Source: Saprospiraceae bacterium (GTDB lineage: Bacteria > Bacteroidota > Bacteroidia > Chitinophagales > Saprospiraceae). From it: a DNA stretch of 64,000 nt. A model generated the notes under the pieces. That model was not told where the DNA came from. It did no database searches and saw only the letters and a list, made by a program, of their open reading frames with translations. The stretch lies in NCBI GenBank assembly GCA_020630435.1, contig JAHDBJ010000011.1, positions 1-64,000 of the forward strand, given 5' to 3'. Positions within the stretch are counted from its first letter, which is position 1. The number at the start of each line of letters is the position of its first letter. The translations under genes and the position numbers were made by a program. Positions 9,922 through 20,398 of this stretch are shown here, one piece after another.

Positions 9922-10926
9922 CTAATCATCGGCAACTTTTAGGACGAGTTTGCCCAATTTATCACCAGAGAAGAGTTTTAGTAAAACTTCGGGAAAATTT
10001 TCTAAACCTTCTTCGATATGTTCTTTTGCTTTGAGTTTTCCTTGCATCATCCATTGAGCCATTTCGATAGCTGCAGACATATAATTTGCGGCATTATCAA
10101 ATACCACAATGCCTTCCATACGAGCCCGATTAACTAGTAAGGATAGATAATTGCTAGGCCCTTTAACAGGAGTGGTATTATTGTATTGCGAAATCGCCCC
10201 ACAGATAACAATCCTAGCTTTACGATTGATTTTAGTCAGTACCGTGTCCAAAATTTCACCTCCTACATTATCAAAATAAACATCGATTCCATCAGGGCAA
10301 GTCTCCTTGAGTTGTTGACGTATTTGTCCTTTTTTATAATCAACGGCGGCATCAAAGCCTAATTCTTCTACGATGTATTTGCATTTGCGTTCACCTCCTG
10401 CAATTCCTACTACTCGACAGCCTTTTATTTTTGCAATTTGACCGACAACACTACCCACTGCTCCTGCGCCTCCCGATACGACAACGGTTTCGCCTTCTTT
10501 GGGTTGTCCTGTATCTAATAAACCAAAATAAGCGGTCATGCCAGGCATCCCTAAGGTGCCTAAGAAAGTAGGTAATGGCGCAAGCTTAGGATCAACAGGA
10601 ATTAAATCTTTAGCAAGAACGACACCGTATTCTTGTACGCCCCAACCACCCGTAACATATTGTCCTTCGGAAAATTTATCGCTTTTAGAAGCTACAACCT
10701 TACCCGCTGTTCCTGCTCGCATAACCTCATCAATTTCTACAGGACGAATATATGATTTGCCTTCATTCATCCATCCTCTCATAGCAGGGTCAAGAGAAAT
10801 GTATAAGGTTTTTACAAGAACTTCACCATCATTTAATTCAGGTGTTTCCACTTCATCAAACGCCCAATCGCTGCGCTTAGGAAGCCCCATCGGTCTTGCT
10901 GCTAATTTGACTCTTTTATTTAACAT
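9922..10926 (-). CDS. NADP-dependent medium-chain oxidoreductase (CurA/leukotriene B4 dehydrogenase-like)
   Basis: A 334-residue cytoplasmic enzyme of the zinc-free MDR superfamily. The N-terminal GroES-like domain carries LYISLDPAMRGWM and AGTAGKVVAS, typical of the CurA/PTGR branch. The Rossmann domain has VVSGGAGAVGSVVGQIAK near residue 150, with a following region fit for NADP(H) binding. FDNVGGEILD is another family hallmark. Relatives reduce the C=C bond of enones and alkenals with NADPH. No structural-zinc cysteine cluster is seen. It is 26 bp downstream of the nucleotidyltransferase gene on the same strand, so co-transcription is likely, and a strong terminator follows. Substrate unknown. 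Confidence 0.85.
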   Translation of the reverse strand: MLNKRVKLAARPMGLPKRSDWAFDEVETPELNDGEVLVKTLYISLDPAMRGWMNEGKSYIRPVEIDEVMRAGTAGKVVASKSDKFSEGQYVTGGWGVQEYGVVLAKDLIPVDPKLAPLPTFLGTLGMPGMTAYFGLLDTGQPKEGETVVVSGGAGAVGSVVGQIAKIKGCRVVGIAGGERKCKYIVEELGFDAAVDYKKGQIRQQLKETCPDGIDVYFDNVGGEILDTVLTKINRKARIVICGAISQYNNTTPVKGPSNYLSLLVNRARMEGIVVFDNAANYMSAAIEMAQWMMQGKLKAKEHIEEGLENFPEVLLKLFSGDKLGKLVLKVADD

Positions 10927-10952
10927 GAAAATAGTTTAAGGATTTGATAATA

Positions 10953-11951
10953 TTATTTACTAAAATCAATTTCTGTATTATCTCCGATATTCAGACTTTG
11001 TCGAAGGCCTTTTATTGCTGCATCATTTCCTACAACAGAATATTGAAGTACAACTTCTTCTATCGAGGCATAGTTACCGATTATAGATTCTTTGACAATT
11101 GAATAATTTATTTTAGCATGATCACCAATAGTAACATTGGGACCTACAATAGAGTTTGAAAGTTGACAGCCTTTACCGATACTGATGGGGTGAATAATAA
11201 TTGTATTATAAAAACTAGGAACATTATCAGAGGCATATCCTTCATTTTTAAGAAGCATAGCATTGGTTTCCAATAAGACCTCTTTTTTACCACAATCGAA
11301 CCAATTATCAATAGTTGTGGCACTAAATTTCACGCCTTCTTCTATCATTCGCATGAGGGCATCAGTAAGTTGAAATTCTCCTAGTGTTTGTACATTATTA
11401 TTGATATTATAATCTAATGCTTTAATTAAAATAGAGACTTCTTTTATTTTATACAGACCTACTAATGCCATATTGGATTTAGGAATCTTAGGTTTTTCAA
11501 TGACTTTACTTACAAAACCATCATCTGCAAATTCGGCTACTCCAAAGTCTCTAGGATTATTCACTTTTTTGATGCCTAAACAAGAATGAGGATTTTTCAT
11601 AAATTTAGAAAAATCAACATCGTAAATAGTATCTCCGAGGACAATAAACACTTCATCATCGTCATTCAATACATCTTTTGCTGTCCATATTGCATGGCCT
11701 AGACCCATCCGTTGATGTTGTTGGACAAATGTTTTATTTATATTAGGATAACGTTTTTCTACAAAATTCTTGATTTTTTCTCCTAGGTATCCAATTACAA
11801 AAATAAAGTCATTAATACCTGCTTTTCGAAGTTGGTCGATAATAAACGAGATGATGGGCTTACCCGCTACAGGGATAAGTGGTTTAGGCTGTGTATAGGT
11901 ATGAGGTCTTAACTTCGTTCCAGCTCCAGCGACAGGGATTATTGCTTTCAT
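10953..11951 (-). CDS. Sugar-1-phosphate nucleotidyltransferase with left-handed beta-helix tail
   Basis: A 332-residue protein. The N-terminal NTP-transferase domain opens with MKAIIPVAGAGTKLRPHTYT followed by QPKPLIPVAGKPI, the nucleotide-binding signature of the RmlA/GlmU-like family (GxGxxLRP and PKP). LGDTIYDVD supplies the metal-binding Asp region and FGVAEF/VIEKP are conserved sugar-site motifs. From about residue 245 hexapeptide-type repeats (IGKGCQLSNSIVGPNVTIGD) form a short beta-helix. Members activate glucose-1-P or mannose-1-P to NDP-sugars for cell-surface glycans; the nucleotide and sugar here cannot be told. It is transcribed toward the oxidoreductase gene. Confidence 0.88.
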   Translation of the reverse strand: MKAIIPVAGAGTKLRPHTYTQPKPLIPVAGKPIISFIIDQLRKAGINDFIFVIGYLGEKIKNFVEKRYPNINKTFVQQHQRMGLGHAIWTAKDVLNDDDEVFIVLGDTIYDVDFSKFMKNPHSCLGIKKVNNPRDFGVAEFADDGFVSKVIEKPKIPKSNMALVGLYKIKEVSILIKALDYNINNNVQTLGEFQLTDALMRMIEEGVKFSATTIDNWFDCGKKEVLLETNAMLLKNEGYASDNVPSFYNTIIIHPISIGKGCQLSNSIVGPNVTIGDHAKINYSIVKESIIGNYASIEEVVLQYSVVGNDAAIKGLRQSLNIGDNTEIDFSK

Positions 11952-12103
11952 TCAAAAGTATTAAAACTGCAATATAATCATTTTTAAATAATGGAGAAGT
12001 ATCGTATAAAAAGAACTTTGAATTTGATGTAAGGTCTTCTTTTTATTTAATCTTTTCTTAAAATAAGAATGAGTTTAAAATACAAATTTAAACTTTTGTC
12101 GTT

Positions 12104-13549
12104 ATGGGAGAGTCTAATGACAAAATCTTGAACCGTATGATACATCAAAAGAAAGTACAACATCTTTTTTGGAGAGCGGGATTTGGCTTGGATTTTAAGA
12201 CTTTAGAAGAAGTCGCTCAAACGTCGATTCCTAATATTGTTGACGAGCTTCTAGACCGTGGAAGCAATCCCCTAAAAATACCGCATCATCCAATGGTTAG
12301 TAAGTTAATGGGAGAGCGAATGGAGATGAGTAGTATGAAGAATAAGGACTTAACTAAATTGCAAAGAAATAAATTAAGAAAAGAGGGTCGCTTGATAGTA
12401 GGACAGATCAACACGGATTGGATATATCGGATGGCTTCAACAGATGAGTCCCCATTACTTGAACGGATGACCCTATTCTGGCATGGGCATTTTGCCTGTG
12501 AAAGTAAATTGCCACACCATGCCATTAACCAATTGAATGTTATTCGTCAAAATGCTCTTGGTAATTTCAAAGATTTAGTACTTGGAATTGCAAAAGATGC
12601 TTCAATGATTCGTTATCTTAATAATCAACAAAACCGAAAAAACTCTCCTAATGAAAACTTTGCAAGAGAGTTGATGGAGTTATTTACGATAGGGAGAGGT
12701 AATTATACCGAAAAAGATATAAAGGAAGCTGCTAGAGCGTTTACGGGTTGGTTTTCTAATACAAAAGGAGAATTTCGTTTTGCGAAGCATCAACATGATT
12801 TTAGTGAAAAAACCTTTATGGGTAAAACGGGAAATTTTGATGGAGCAGATATTATTGATATTATTTTAAAACAAAAAGAGACAGCGACTTTCGTCGCCCA
12901 AAAAGTATATAGCTATTTTGTAAATAAAAAAATCAATACACAGCATATACAAGAGATGGCGGATGTTTTTTATAATTCTAATTATGATATTCGTAGTTTA
13001 ATGCAATATGTTTTTAAAGCCGATTGGTTTTATGCTAGAGAAAATATCGGTTCTAAAATTAAATCTCCAATAGAATTTATTGCAGGACTATTGAAAGTGT
13101 TAGATGTAAGTTTCCCTGATTGGAAAACATTGATTTTTGTACAAAGAGCGTTGGGACAAACGCTCTTTCGACCACCGAATGTAGCAGGTTGGGAAGGTGG
13201 TAAAGCATGGATTGATAATGCAACACTTATGTTTAGATTAAATATTGTTGCTTACCTTTTTCAACAGTCCGAAGTGAATTTTAAAGAAAAAGAGGAATTA
13301 GAAGCGGCTATACAGAATAAAAGGCGAAAGAAACTTCAAGCAACCGTTAATCTTGAATCACTATTATCTCTCGTCCAGTTAAAAAGCGAAGATGAAATAT
13401 TACGATTTTTAATGAATGGACTTTTACAAACTGAAACCAAAATCAGTAAGGATACAATTAATCGTTTTACTTTCCATTCCGATAAAAAAGAATTTTTAAA
13501 AACAGCCTTGATTCGTATAATGAGCTTACCAGAATACCAGATGTGTTAG
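12104..13549 (+). CDS. DUF1800 family protein
   Basis: A 481-residue protein of the DUF1800 family, recognised from LFWRAGFG near the N-terminus, MTLFWHGHFACE, NENFARELMELFTIGRGNYT, EAARAFTGW and, near the C-terminus, LFRPPNVAGWEGGKAWID. Family members are often encoded beside DUF1501 proteins and are thought to act at the envelope. Here no DUF1501 gene follows and no signal peptide is visible, so localisation is uncertain. The next gene, 87 bp on, is an aminopeptidase. Biochemical function of the family is unknown to me. Confidence 0.9.
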   Translation: MGESNDKILNRMIHQKKVQHLFWRAGFGLDFKTLEEVAQTSIPNIVDELLDRGSNPLKIPHHPMVSKLMGERMEMSSMKNKDLTKLQRNKLRKEGRLIVGQINTDWIYRMASTDESPLLERMTLFWHGHFACESKLPHHAINQLNVIRQNALGNFKDLVLGIAKDASMIRYLNNQQNRKNSPNENFARELMELFTIGRGNYTEKDIKEAARAFTGWFSNTKGEFRFAKHQHDFSEKTFMGKTGNFDGADIIDIILKQKETATFVAQKVYSYFVNKKINTQHIQEMADVFYNSNYDIRSLMQYVFKADWFYARENIGSKIKSPIEFIAGLLKVLDVSFPDWKTLIFVQRALGQTLFRPPNVAGWEGGKAWIDNATLMFRLNIVAYLFQQSEVNFKEKEELEAAIQNKRRKKLQATVNLESLLSLVQLKSEDEILRFLMNGLLQTETKISKDTINRFTFHSDKKEFLKTALIRIMSLPEYQMC

Positions 13550-13636
13550 AGAATAAGGTTTAAGTTTTGAACATCATTTTTTGAAAAAGAAAAAATGATA
13601 TATTTTTATGTTTAAACTTAACCAAAAATAATCAAT

Positions 13637-15427
13637 ATGACCATTGATAATCGGATAGCGGCATTGCGTGTTGCCATGAATGAACATCGTTTCGACGCTT
13701 ATATAATTCCTAGTAGTGATCCCCATCAAAGTGAATATGTTGCTGACCATTGGCAGAGTCGTTCTTGGATTTCAGGTTTTACAGGTTCGGCAGGAACGGT
13801 TGTGGTAACAAAAAATCATGCTGGACTTTGGACAGATTCAAGATATTTTATACAAGCCGAAGAAGAATTAAAAAATAGCGAATTTGTTTTACATAGATTA
13901 GGGGTACCTCATACACCTGAACAGATTGGTTGGATATTAGCAAGTCTTGAAGAAAACAGTATTATTGGTATAGATGGTAATTGTTTTTCAATTGCACAAC
14001 TTCGGAATATGCAAAAGAAGCTGAATGCTAAAAATATCACTATAGAATATTCTCAAGATTTGATTCAAGCCATTTGGTCTGCTCGACCAAGCCTACCCAC
14101 TACAACTATTTTTGAGCATGATAAAAAATACGCGGGGAAAAGCCGTAAAGAAAAACTAGAAATCATTCGAGCCAAGATGGCTCAAAAACAAATAGATTAT
14201 CATCTTATTGCTACATTAGATGATATTGCTTGGGTATTTAATATAAGAGGAAAAGATGTAGATTGTAATCCTGTTGGTATTGCCTATGGACTCATTGAAG
14301 CGCATCGTGCTTATTTATTTATTGATGAACAAAAAGTCCCACTATCATTAATAAAAATCTTAGAAGAAGATGGTGTTAAAATAAAAAGTTATGATGAAAT
14401 TCGTTTTTTCTTGGATGCGATACCTGACAAACAACGGATTTTGATTGATCCTAATACAACAAGTGTACGTTTGTATAATGCCATTAACCCTAATTGTACT
14501 AAAGTGGAAGGAGCAACTATTTCTACTAGATTAAAAGCCGTAAAAAATGAAATAGAAATTGAACACCTCAAGCGGACAATGATTAAAGATGGTGTCGCTT
14601 TGGTAAAGCTGTATCGTTGGTTGGAAGATGAGGTAAAACAGCGTCCAGTGCCCGAAACAGAAGTTGCAGATATATTAGCAAAATATAGAAGTGAACAAGA
14701 AGCTTATTTTGGAGAAAGTTTTTCTGCCATCGTCGGATGGAAAGGGAATGGGGCTATTGTGCATTATCGAGCAGAAGAAAAGACGTGTGCTTCTATAAAG
14801 GGAGATGGAATGTTACTTTTGGATTCTGGTGGACAATATTTTGATGGGACAACCGATATTACGAGAACTACTTTTTTTGGAGCGCCAACTGCTGAACAAA
14901 AACGAAACTACACATTGGTATTGAAGGGACATATAGGGATTGCTACTTTGAAGTTTCCAAGCGGATTAAGTGGTAGTCAAATGGATATACTGGCTCGACA
15001 GCATCTTTGGGATGAAGGTCTAAATTATGGTCATGGAACTGGACATGGTGTAGGGTTTTTCTTGAATGTACACGAAGGTCCTCAAGGTATAGGCCCAGGG
15101 AAAAATGGTCGATATGGTAAGGCTATGGAAATTGGAATGATAACCTCTAATGAACCAGGTTTTTATAAGGTAGGGGCTTATGGAATACGGATTGAAAACC
15201 TTATATTAACTGTAGCAGATCAAACAACGGATTTTGGAGAATTTTTAAAGTTTGAAACCTTAACACTCTTCCCAATTGCAATAAATCTAATTGAGAAATC
15301 ATTGTTAACGGACAAAGAACTAGATTGGATTAACACCTATCATAGCGAGGTCTATGAAAAACTAGCACCGAATTTAGATGAAGCAGAAAAAGATTGGTTG
15401 AAAGCACAATGTATAGAAATAGAATGA
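13637..15427 (+). CDS. Xaa-Pro aminopeptidase (M24B, aminopeptidase P family)
   Basis: A 596-residue three-domain enzyme close in length to eukaryotic XPNPEP1, which removes N-terminal residues preceding proline. The N-terminal domain has AYIIPSSDPHQSEYVADHW and FTGSAGT. The C-terminal pita-bread domain shows the metal ligands: D396 and D407 in LDSGGQYFDGTTDITRT, His in GHGTGHGVGFFLNVHEGP, Glu in SNEPGFYK and Glu in GIRIENL. All are intact, so an active dinuclear-metal peptidase is expected. No signal peptide, so cytoplasmic. A small gene follows 6 bp later and is probably co-transcribed. Confidence 0.95.
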   Translation: MTIDNRIAALRVAMNEHRFDAYIIPSSDPHQSEYVADHWQSRSWISGFTGSAGTVVVTKNHAGLWTDSRYFIQAEEELKNSEFVLHRLGVPHTPEQIGWILASLEENSIIGIDGNCFSIAQLRNMQKKLNAKNITIEYSQDLIQAIWSARPSLPTTTIFEHDKKYAGKSRKEKLEIIRAKMAQKQIDYHLIATLDDIAWVFNIRGKDVDCNPVGIAYGLIEAHRAYLFIDEQKVPLSLIKILEEDGVKIKSYDEIRFFLDAIPDKQRILIDPNTTSVRLYNAINPNCTKVEGATISTRLKAVKNEIEIEHLKRTMIKDGVALVKLYRWLEDEVKQRPVPETEVADILAKYRSEQEAYFGESFSAIVGWKGNGAIVHYRAEEKTCASIKGDGMLLLDSGGQYFDGTTDITRTTFFGAPTAEQKRNYTLVLKGHIGIATLKFPSGLSGSQMDILARQHLWDEGLNYGHGTGHGVGFFLNVHEGPQGIGPGKNGRYGKAMEIGMITSNEPGFYKVGAYGIRIENLILTVADQTTDFGEFLKFETLTLFPIAINLIEKSLLTDKELDWINTYHSEVYEKLAPNLDEAEKDWLKAQCIEIE

Positions 15428-15433
15428 ATTATT

Positions 15434-15922
15434 ATGGAACGAGTAGTAAAAAAACTAAGGCATGATCGTAAAGTTGTTTTTGATACTGGGCGTTTTGACG
15501 ATTGGTGTGTATATGTAGTAGAAAAAGATGGTCGTCGTAAAGCACCTTTTGATACAAGCTATTTTACAGATCTAAAAAATATAGCTGCCCATTATCCTCA
15601 AGATAAGGTGTATCATGATTTTTTAAAAATCTATAAAAATACAGATAAAAACATCGATCCAACCATTTTAAAAATTATTGATGAACGAGTAACAACGTAT
15701 AAACCTGAACACCAAAAAATAATCGAGCAGTGGTGGGCAGTTATTTATGCGGGGATGATAGCAGAAGAAAACAAGCAATTCGCAATTTTAAAAAAACGGA
15801 TTAAACATCTAGGCATATATCAAGTACTTAAGCTGGGATATTCTTCTGATAAAGCCGCCAATTTTAGCAAAGGGAAAAAGTGGCGTGAACTTGATGCTAT
15901 TATGAAGCCTCTAGGAATCTAA
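15434..15922 (+). CDS. Conserved hypothetical protein, 162 residues
   Basis: I do not recognise this protein with certainty. It is soluble and Lys-rich, starting MERVVKKLRHDRKVVFDTG with FDDWCVYVVE and the C-terminal KGKKWRELDAIMKPLGI. It starts 6 bp after the aminopeptidase stop, so it is likely in the same operon. Its coding is supported by length and by tight spacing. It is probably a Bacteroidota family of unknown function. Confidence 0.75.
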   Translation: MERVVKKLRHDRKVVFDTGRFDDWCVYVVEKDGRRKAPFDTSYFTDLKNIAAHYPQDKVYHDFLKIYKNTDKNIDPTILKIIDERVTTYKPEHQKIIEQWWAVIYAGMIAEENKQFAILKKRIKHLGIYQVLKLGYSSDKAANFSKGKKWRELDAIMKPLGI

Positions 15923-16037
15923 AAGGATGATATCATTGGTTGATTAAAGGAAATAAGAAATTTTTGTGAAGAAATATTGTTAAAATATTTAAATGTTATA
16001 TATTTTTGCTAATCTTTTACCCACAAAAATTAAGAAC

Positions 16038-19000
16038 ATGAATAGATTCCTTGTAAGTATTTTTATCGTTTTAATGCCAATCATAGGATGGGGACAATTC
16101 AATGCCGAACCTCATATTATAACATACGGCACACTAGGATTAAACTACCTTGGAGATCCTCTTGAAGTAGCTGATTTGAATAGTGATGGAATAAATGATT
16201 ACATCGTAGGGACACGTTATGACCTATCTTGGTATACTACTGCTAGTGAAGGAGGAACTTTTTTAAACCAAAATATTATCACTACGAATATAGAAGATGT
16301 CAATTCAGTATCTGTAGGAGATATCGATATGGATGGAAATCTAGATATACTAATTTCTACAAATAATAAACTCGCATATTATAGAAATATAGCTGGAAAT
16401 GGTCAGGAATGGGAAGAAGTGTTTATTTTTCAATCGCTACATTGTCGCTCTTCCTTTTTAGTTGATATAGATGGAGATGATGACTTAGATATTTTATTTA
16501 CAGGGGGGAATAGCTTTAATTATAATTCTGGATGGCTTGAAAATTTAGATGGAAAAGGTACGATGAGTGCATTTAAAGTAATATTATCTGATTTTGGAGA
16601 TAGTAGTATTGTCCCCTTTGATAAAGACAATGATGGAGATTTAGATATTCTTTATGCTTCCTATTTAAACGAACGAATAGGATGGCTCGAAAACGTTGAT
16701 GGAAAAGGAACTTTCCTTAATTATTTTATAGGAAATCATATTTATACAATCGTCAAAGCTACGGATATAAATGGTGATGGATTACAGGATGCGATATTTG
16801 GAGATGTTTTTGAGGATAAATTGGCTTGGTTTGAAAATTTAGAAGATCAAGCAACATTTGGTACTAAGAATGATATTTCTGGTACATTTACAAGAATATC
16901 CTCGATAGATACAGGAGACATTGATGCTGACGGCGATCAAGATTTGGTTGTCACTTCACCTGATTTGGATAGTCACGTGTTTATATATGAGAATAGTGAT
17001 GGTCTAGGAGGCTTTTTAGAGCAGGAAGTTGATAGGGGGTTGGAAAGAATAAGTGTCGTTAAGTTTATTGATAGTGATAAGGATAATGACTTAGATATCT
17101 TTACAATTTCTAAAGGAAAACTAAGTTTTTTTGAAAATACAAATGGGGATGGAACATATAAGGTTGGTGAGACTCTATTGTGTACGCCCTCTTTTTTTGA
17201 CTATGTATTGGATGATTTTATAGGAGATAAAAGCGTTGATGTTTCTGTCTTATTGAAAAATGTAAAATTCATGGAGAATGTAGGAGAGGAAGTTTTCAAT
17301 AATGATTTGATGATTGCTAGAGAAAATGTTGATTTTAATATTAGGAAAGCAAGAAGTGCTAATGTTGATCAAGACGAAGAAAAGGAAATCGTAGTTTTAG
17401 AAGTTAAAGATGCAGCAAATTCACCTACAAAACTTACATGGTTTGATGTTGATGAATCTCTTACAGAATATACTATTGGAACTACAGAGGTGACTGTTTT
17501 TTTTAAAGATTTTTTAATGGTGGATATTGAAAATGATGGGGATATGGACATTGTTTATCTACGAAGTGACCATAATGTAGGTTGGTATGAGAATACAAAC
17601 GGTTTAGGTGAATTTAGTTTAGCAAAGACAATTAGCGGAAGCATAGCGGATCCCCTATACATTCATACAGCAGATTGTGATGGGGATAATGACCAAGATA
17701 TTATAATAGCATTTGATAATGGTCATATATCTTGGTTTGAAAATCTTGATGGGCAAGGGGATTTTAGCACTAGGCGAATTATAACCATAGGTGAATTAGG
17801 ACAAATTAGTGCGATACAATCATCGGATGTAGATAATGATGGAGATATAGACTTAGGCGTATCAACTAGTGGGAATGGTGAAATTCGTTGGTTTGAAAAT
17901 CTTGATGGTGAGGGTAATTTTGGTAATGGGAAAATAATTTCTTCAAGGATTGATGATTATCGATCTGTTCTTTTAAATGATGTTAATAATGATGGGAAAG
18001 TTGATTTCATTGCACGGACAAACAATATATTAGAATGGTATGAAAATATAGATAATGAAGGAACATTTAGCACTGCTAAAATTATAAGCTATGGTCTTTA
18101 TGAGAAATTAAAACTCAAAGATATGGACGAAGATGGAGATACGGATATTGTGGCAAAAGTTAAAAACTTTGGTATCGTTTGGTTTGAAAATGTGTTGAAT
18201 TATCCAACCATATTTGGATTTACCTTTTTTGATGAAAATGAAAACAAAAAATTTGATCGAAATGAAATTGGGCTTAACGTTCATAAGATTACACTCGATC
18301 CGACTTCTTTATCTACATATTCTAATGACGCTGGCAAGTTTAAATTTTATGTAGAAAATGGAAATTATTTACTTTCCTATATCGATAATGAAAATTGGAG
18401 ACTGACGACAGATTCAACACAATATCAGGTAGAAATAAATGGTAATGCAGTAACCAATAAAAACTTTGGCTTCTATCCTATTAATGCTATATCAGCAGTC
18501 AATACATATCTTTCTTCTACCGCTACTCGATGTGGTTTTGAAGTCAATTATTGGTTAGATTATATCAATGAGGGAACTAGAAGGGAATCAGGACAAATTA
18601 AATTAGCGATTGATGATAGTGTTGATTTTGTTTCATCTAGCCCAGAGCCAGATAGGATAGATGGAGATACTTTATACTGGGATTTTGTAGATTTACCGCC
18701 GAGCTATCAAGATCGGGTTATTTTGCGTTTACAAATGCCAGGAGTCGAACAAATAGGAGATACCATACTAATGCGTTCTTCTGCTTATACTTTAGATAAT
18801 AATAATGACTTAATATTATCAGGGAATGACGATAATGCATCGGAAATACGTTGTGCTTATGATCCTAATGATAAGTTAGTTTCTCCTAATAGAAATTTTA
18901 ATGAAGTCCTTTTTGATGAAACCTTAATCTATACCGTTCGTTTTCAAAATACGGGGACAGATACAGCATTTAATGTAGTTATCAAAGACCAGTTGGACGC

Positions 19001-19568
19001 CAATTTAGATTGGTCAACCTTTACCCCTATTACAGCAAGTCATTCTTATGATGTAACTATAAGTGATGGGGGCTTACTAGAATTTAGTTTTAGAGATATT
19101 TTACTTCCCGATAGCTTAGTGAATGAGCCTGCTAGTCATGGTTTTTTGAAATACAGTATTGAACCAAAATCAGGGCTTTCGGAAAATACAATTATTGAAA
19201 ATACTGCGGATATTTATTTTGATTTTAATCCACCAATTGTAACAAATACAACGGAGAGCAAATTGGTGTCACAGTTAACCACTAGTGTGTCAACACTTAA
19301 TCTCAATAATCAGATTGAGATTAAACTATATCCAAATCCATTTAAGGATCATGCTTTTATTGAAGTAAATGGGATTGGATATAATGAAAGATTAAATTTA
19401 ACCCTTTATGATTTGATGGGTAAACCGCTAGGCGTTTATAATTTTAGAGCTAGTGAAAAACTCAAAGTGACGCGGGACTTATTGCCTTCTGGTATGTATT
19501 ATTATCAAATCCAATCCAATCAAAGAAGAGGAGAACAAATGGCTAGTGGAAAACTGCTTATACATTAG
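16038..19568 (+). CDS. T9SS-secreted FG-GAP/VCBS repeat surface protein
   Basis: Start chosen at the ATG at 16038 because it begins the signal peptide (MNRFLVSIFIVLMPIIGWGQ); an upstream ATG at 15993 would add a charged 15-residue extension. The 1176-residue protein has about 14 calcium-binding-like repeats of the form DxDxDGDxDI with WFENLDGxG, building beta-propeller blades over residues 30-710. Then comes an SdrD-B-like collagen-binding-type domain (GFTFFDENENKKFDRNEIGL, about 727), then a DUF7619/DUF11-like beta domain from CAYDPNDK (about 939). A T9SS type A sorting domain starting at KLYPNPF (about 1096) ends the protein. Such proteins are exported across the outer membrane and anchored or released; ligand unknown. 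Confidence 0.9.
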   Translation: MNRFLVSIFIVLMPIIGWGQFNAEPHIITYGTLGLNYLGDPLEVADLNSDGINDYIVGTRYDLSWYTTASEGGTFLNQNIITTNIEDVNSVSVGDIDMDGNLDILISTNNKLAYYRNIAGNGQEWEEVFIFQSLHCRSSFLVDIDGDDDLDILFTGGNSFNYNSGWLENLDGKGTMSAFKVILSDFGDSSIVPFDKDNDGDLDILYASYLNERIGWLENVDGKGTFLNYFIGNHIYTIVKATDINGDGLQDAIFGDVFEDKLAWFENLEDQATFGTKNDISGTFTRISSIDTGDIDADGDQDLVVTSPDLDSHVFIYENSDGLGGFLEQEVDRGLERISVVKFIDSDKDNDLDIFTISKGKLSFFENTNGDGTYKVGETLLCTPSFFDYVLDDFIGDKSVDVSVLLKNVKFMENVGEEVFNNDLMIARENVDFNIRKARSANVDQDEEKEIVVLEVKDAANSPTKLTWFDVDESLTEYTIGTTEVTVFFKDFLMVDIENDGDMDIVYLRSDHNVGWYENTNGLGEFSLAKTISGSIADPLYIHTADCDGDNDQDIIIAFDNGHISWFENLDGQGDFSTRRIITIGELGQISAIQSSDVDNDGDIDLGVSTSGNGEIRWFENLDGEGNFGNGKIISSRIDDYRSVLLNDVNNDGKVDFIARTNNILEWYENIDNEGTFSTAKIISYGLYEKLKLKDMDEDGDTDIVAKVKNFGIVWFENVLNYPTIFGFTFFDENENKKFDRNEIGLNVHKITLDPTSLSTYSNDAGKFKFYVENGNYLLSYIDNENWRLTTDSTQYQVEINGNAVTNKNFGFYPINAISAVNTYLSSTATRCGFEVNYWLDYINEGTRRESGQIKLAIDDSVDFVSSSPEPDRIDGDTLYWDFVDLPPSYQDRVILRLQMPGVEQIGDTILMRSSAYTLDNNNDLILSGNDDNASEIRCAYDPNDKLVSPNRNFNEVLFDETLIYTVRFQNTGTDTAFNVVIKDQLDANLDWSTFTPITASHSYDVTISDGGLLEFSFRDILLPDSLVNEPASHGFLKYSIEPKSGLSENTIIENTADIYFDFNPPIVTNTTESKLVSQLTTSVSTLNLNNQIEIKLYPNPFKDHAFIEVNGIGYNERLNLTLYDLMGKPLGVYNFRASEKLKVTRDLLPSGMYYYQIQSNQRRGEQMASGKLLIH

Positions 19569-19624
19569 CATACGGAATGTCCAGCGGATTTTAACCTAAA
19601 GTAAAAATAAACAGATGAAACATT

Positions 19625-20098
19625 ATGATAGTAGCACAACAGTTAGCCAATCACTTTAGGGCGGTATACTTTTCGGGTTCGGCTTGGACAAATTCTAGCC
19701 TTAAGGGTATACTAAAGGATATATCATGGGAAGAAGCCAATCAGAAAGTTCAGGATCTAAATACGATCCTTGCATTGGTTTATCATATACACTATTATGT
19801 TAGAGCCCAATTAAAGGTATTCAAAGAAGGCATACTAGACGCTAGGGATATGTATAGCTTTGACCATCCTGCTATTGATTCGCAAGAAGATTGGGAGTTA
19901 TTTTTAACTGAAATTTGGAAAGAGGGGGAAGCATATGCTGCTTATGTTGAAGTCTTAACCAATCAACAACTCCAAGAAGATTTTGTAGAGTCCCAATATG
20001 GCAGCTATTATCGGAATATTCAGGGACTTATTGAACACACAAATTATCATCTAGGGCAAATTGCAATTATTAAGAAGCTTATTAAAAATAGCCTATAA
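19625..20098 (+). CDS. DinB-like (DUF1572-type) four-helix bundle protein
   Basis: A 157-residue cytoplasmic protein with the DinB/YfiT pattern: a His in LVYHIHYYVRAQ near residue 55 and a C-terminal IEHTNYHLGQIAII segment. These supply the His triad that binds a divalent metal in this superfamily. Family members include thiol-dependent transferases and DNA-damage-induced proteins; the specific reaction is unknown. It starts 56 bp after the T9SS gene. Confidence 0.8.
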   Translation: MIVAQQLANHFRAVYFSGSAWTNSSLKGILKDISWEEANQKVQDLNTILALVYHIHYYVRAQLKVFKEGILDARDMYSFDHPAIDSQEDWELFLTEIWKEGEAYAAYVEVLTNQQLQEDFVESQYGSYYRNIQGLIEHTNYHLGQIAIIKKLIKNSL

Positions 20099-20398
20099 TT
20101 CGTTATGTGCTGTCATTAAATTCAAAAATAGAAATTTAGAAGAAATCAAGCCAGTTCTTGGACATAGACAACATCATTAAACTTATAAAACAGAAAACAT
20201 ATTCCTATGTATTTCTAATGAATACGGGCTTTTTGAACCCATTGGGCGAAGATTTTAGAACTTCTTAGTACTATGAAGCAGAGATACTTATTCTTGTTGT
20301 CCTATTGAAGATTAATTGCAAAATCTTTGCTGAAGCAACTTTATATCGTATATTTAAATAAAATATTTTAACTCCATTTGTTAACTAAAAAAATCAAC
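20099..20398. other. Intergenic, no gene seen
   Basis: About 300 bp without a convincing gene, promoter or terminator. A short plus-strand frame around 20135-20175 reads EEIKPVLGHRQHH and vaguely recalls a tyrosine-recombinase tail, but it stops at once and is not called. Confidence 0.4.

Noticed and set aside
20135-20200. Short stretch reading PVLGHRQ like an integrase tail
   Set aside because: It stops immediately, has no catalytic Arg, His or Tyr context, and the similarity is too short to support.
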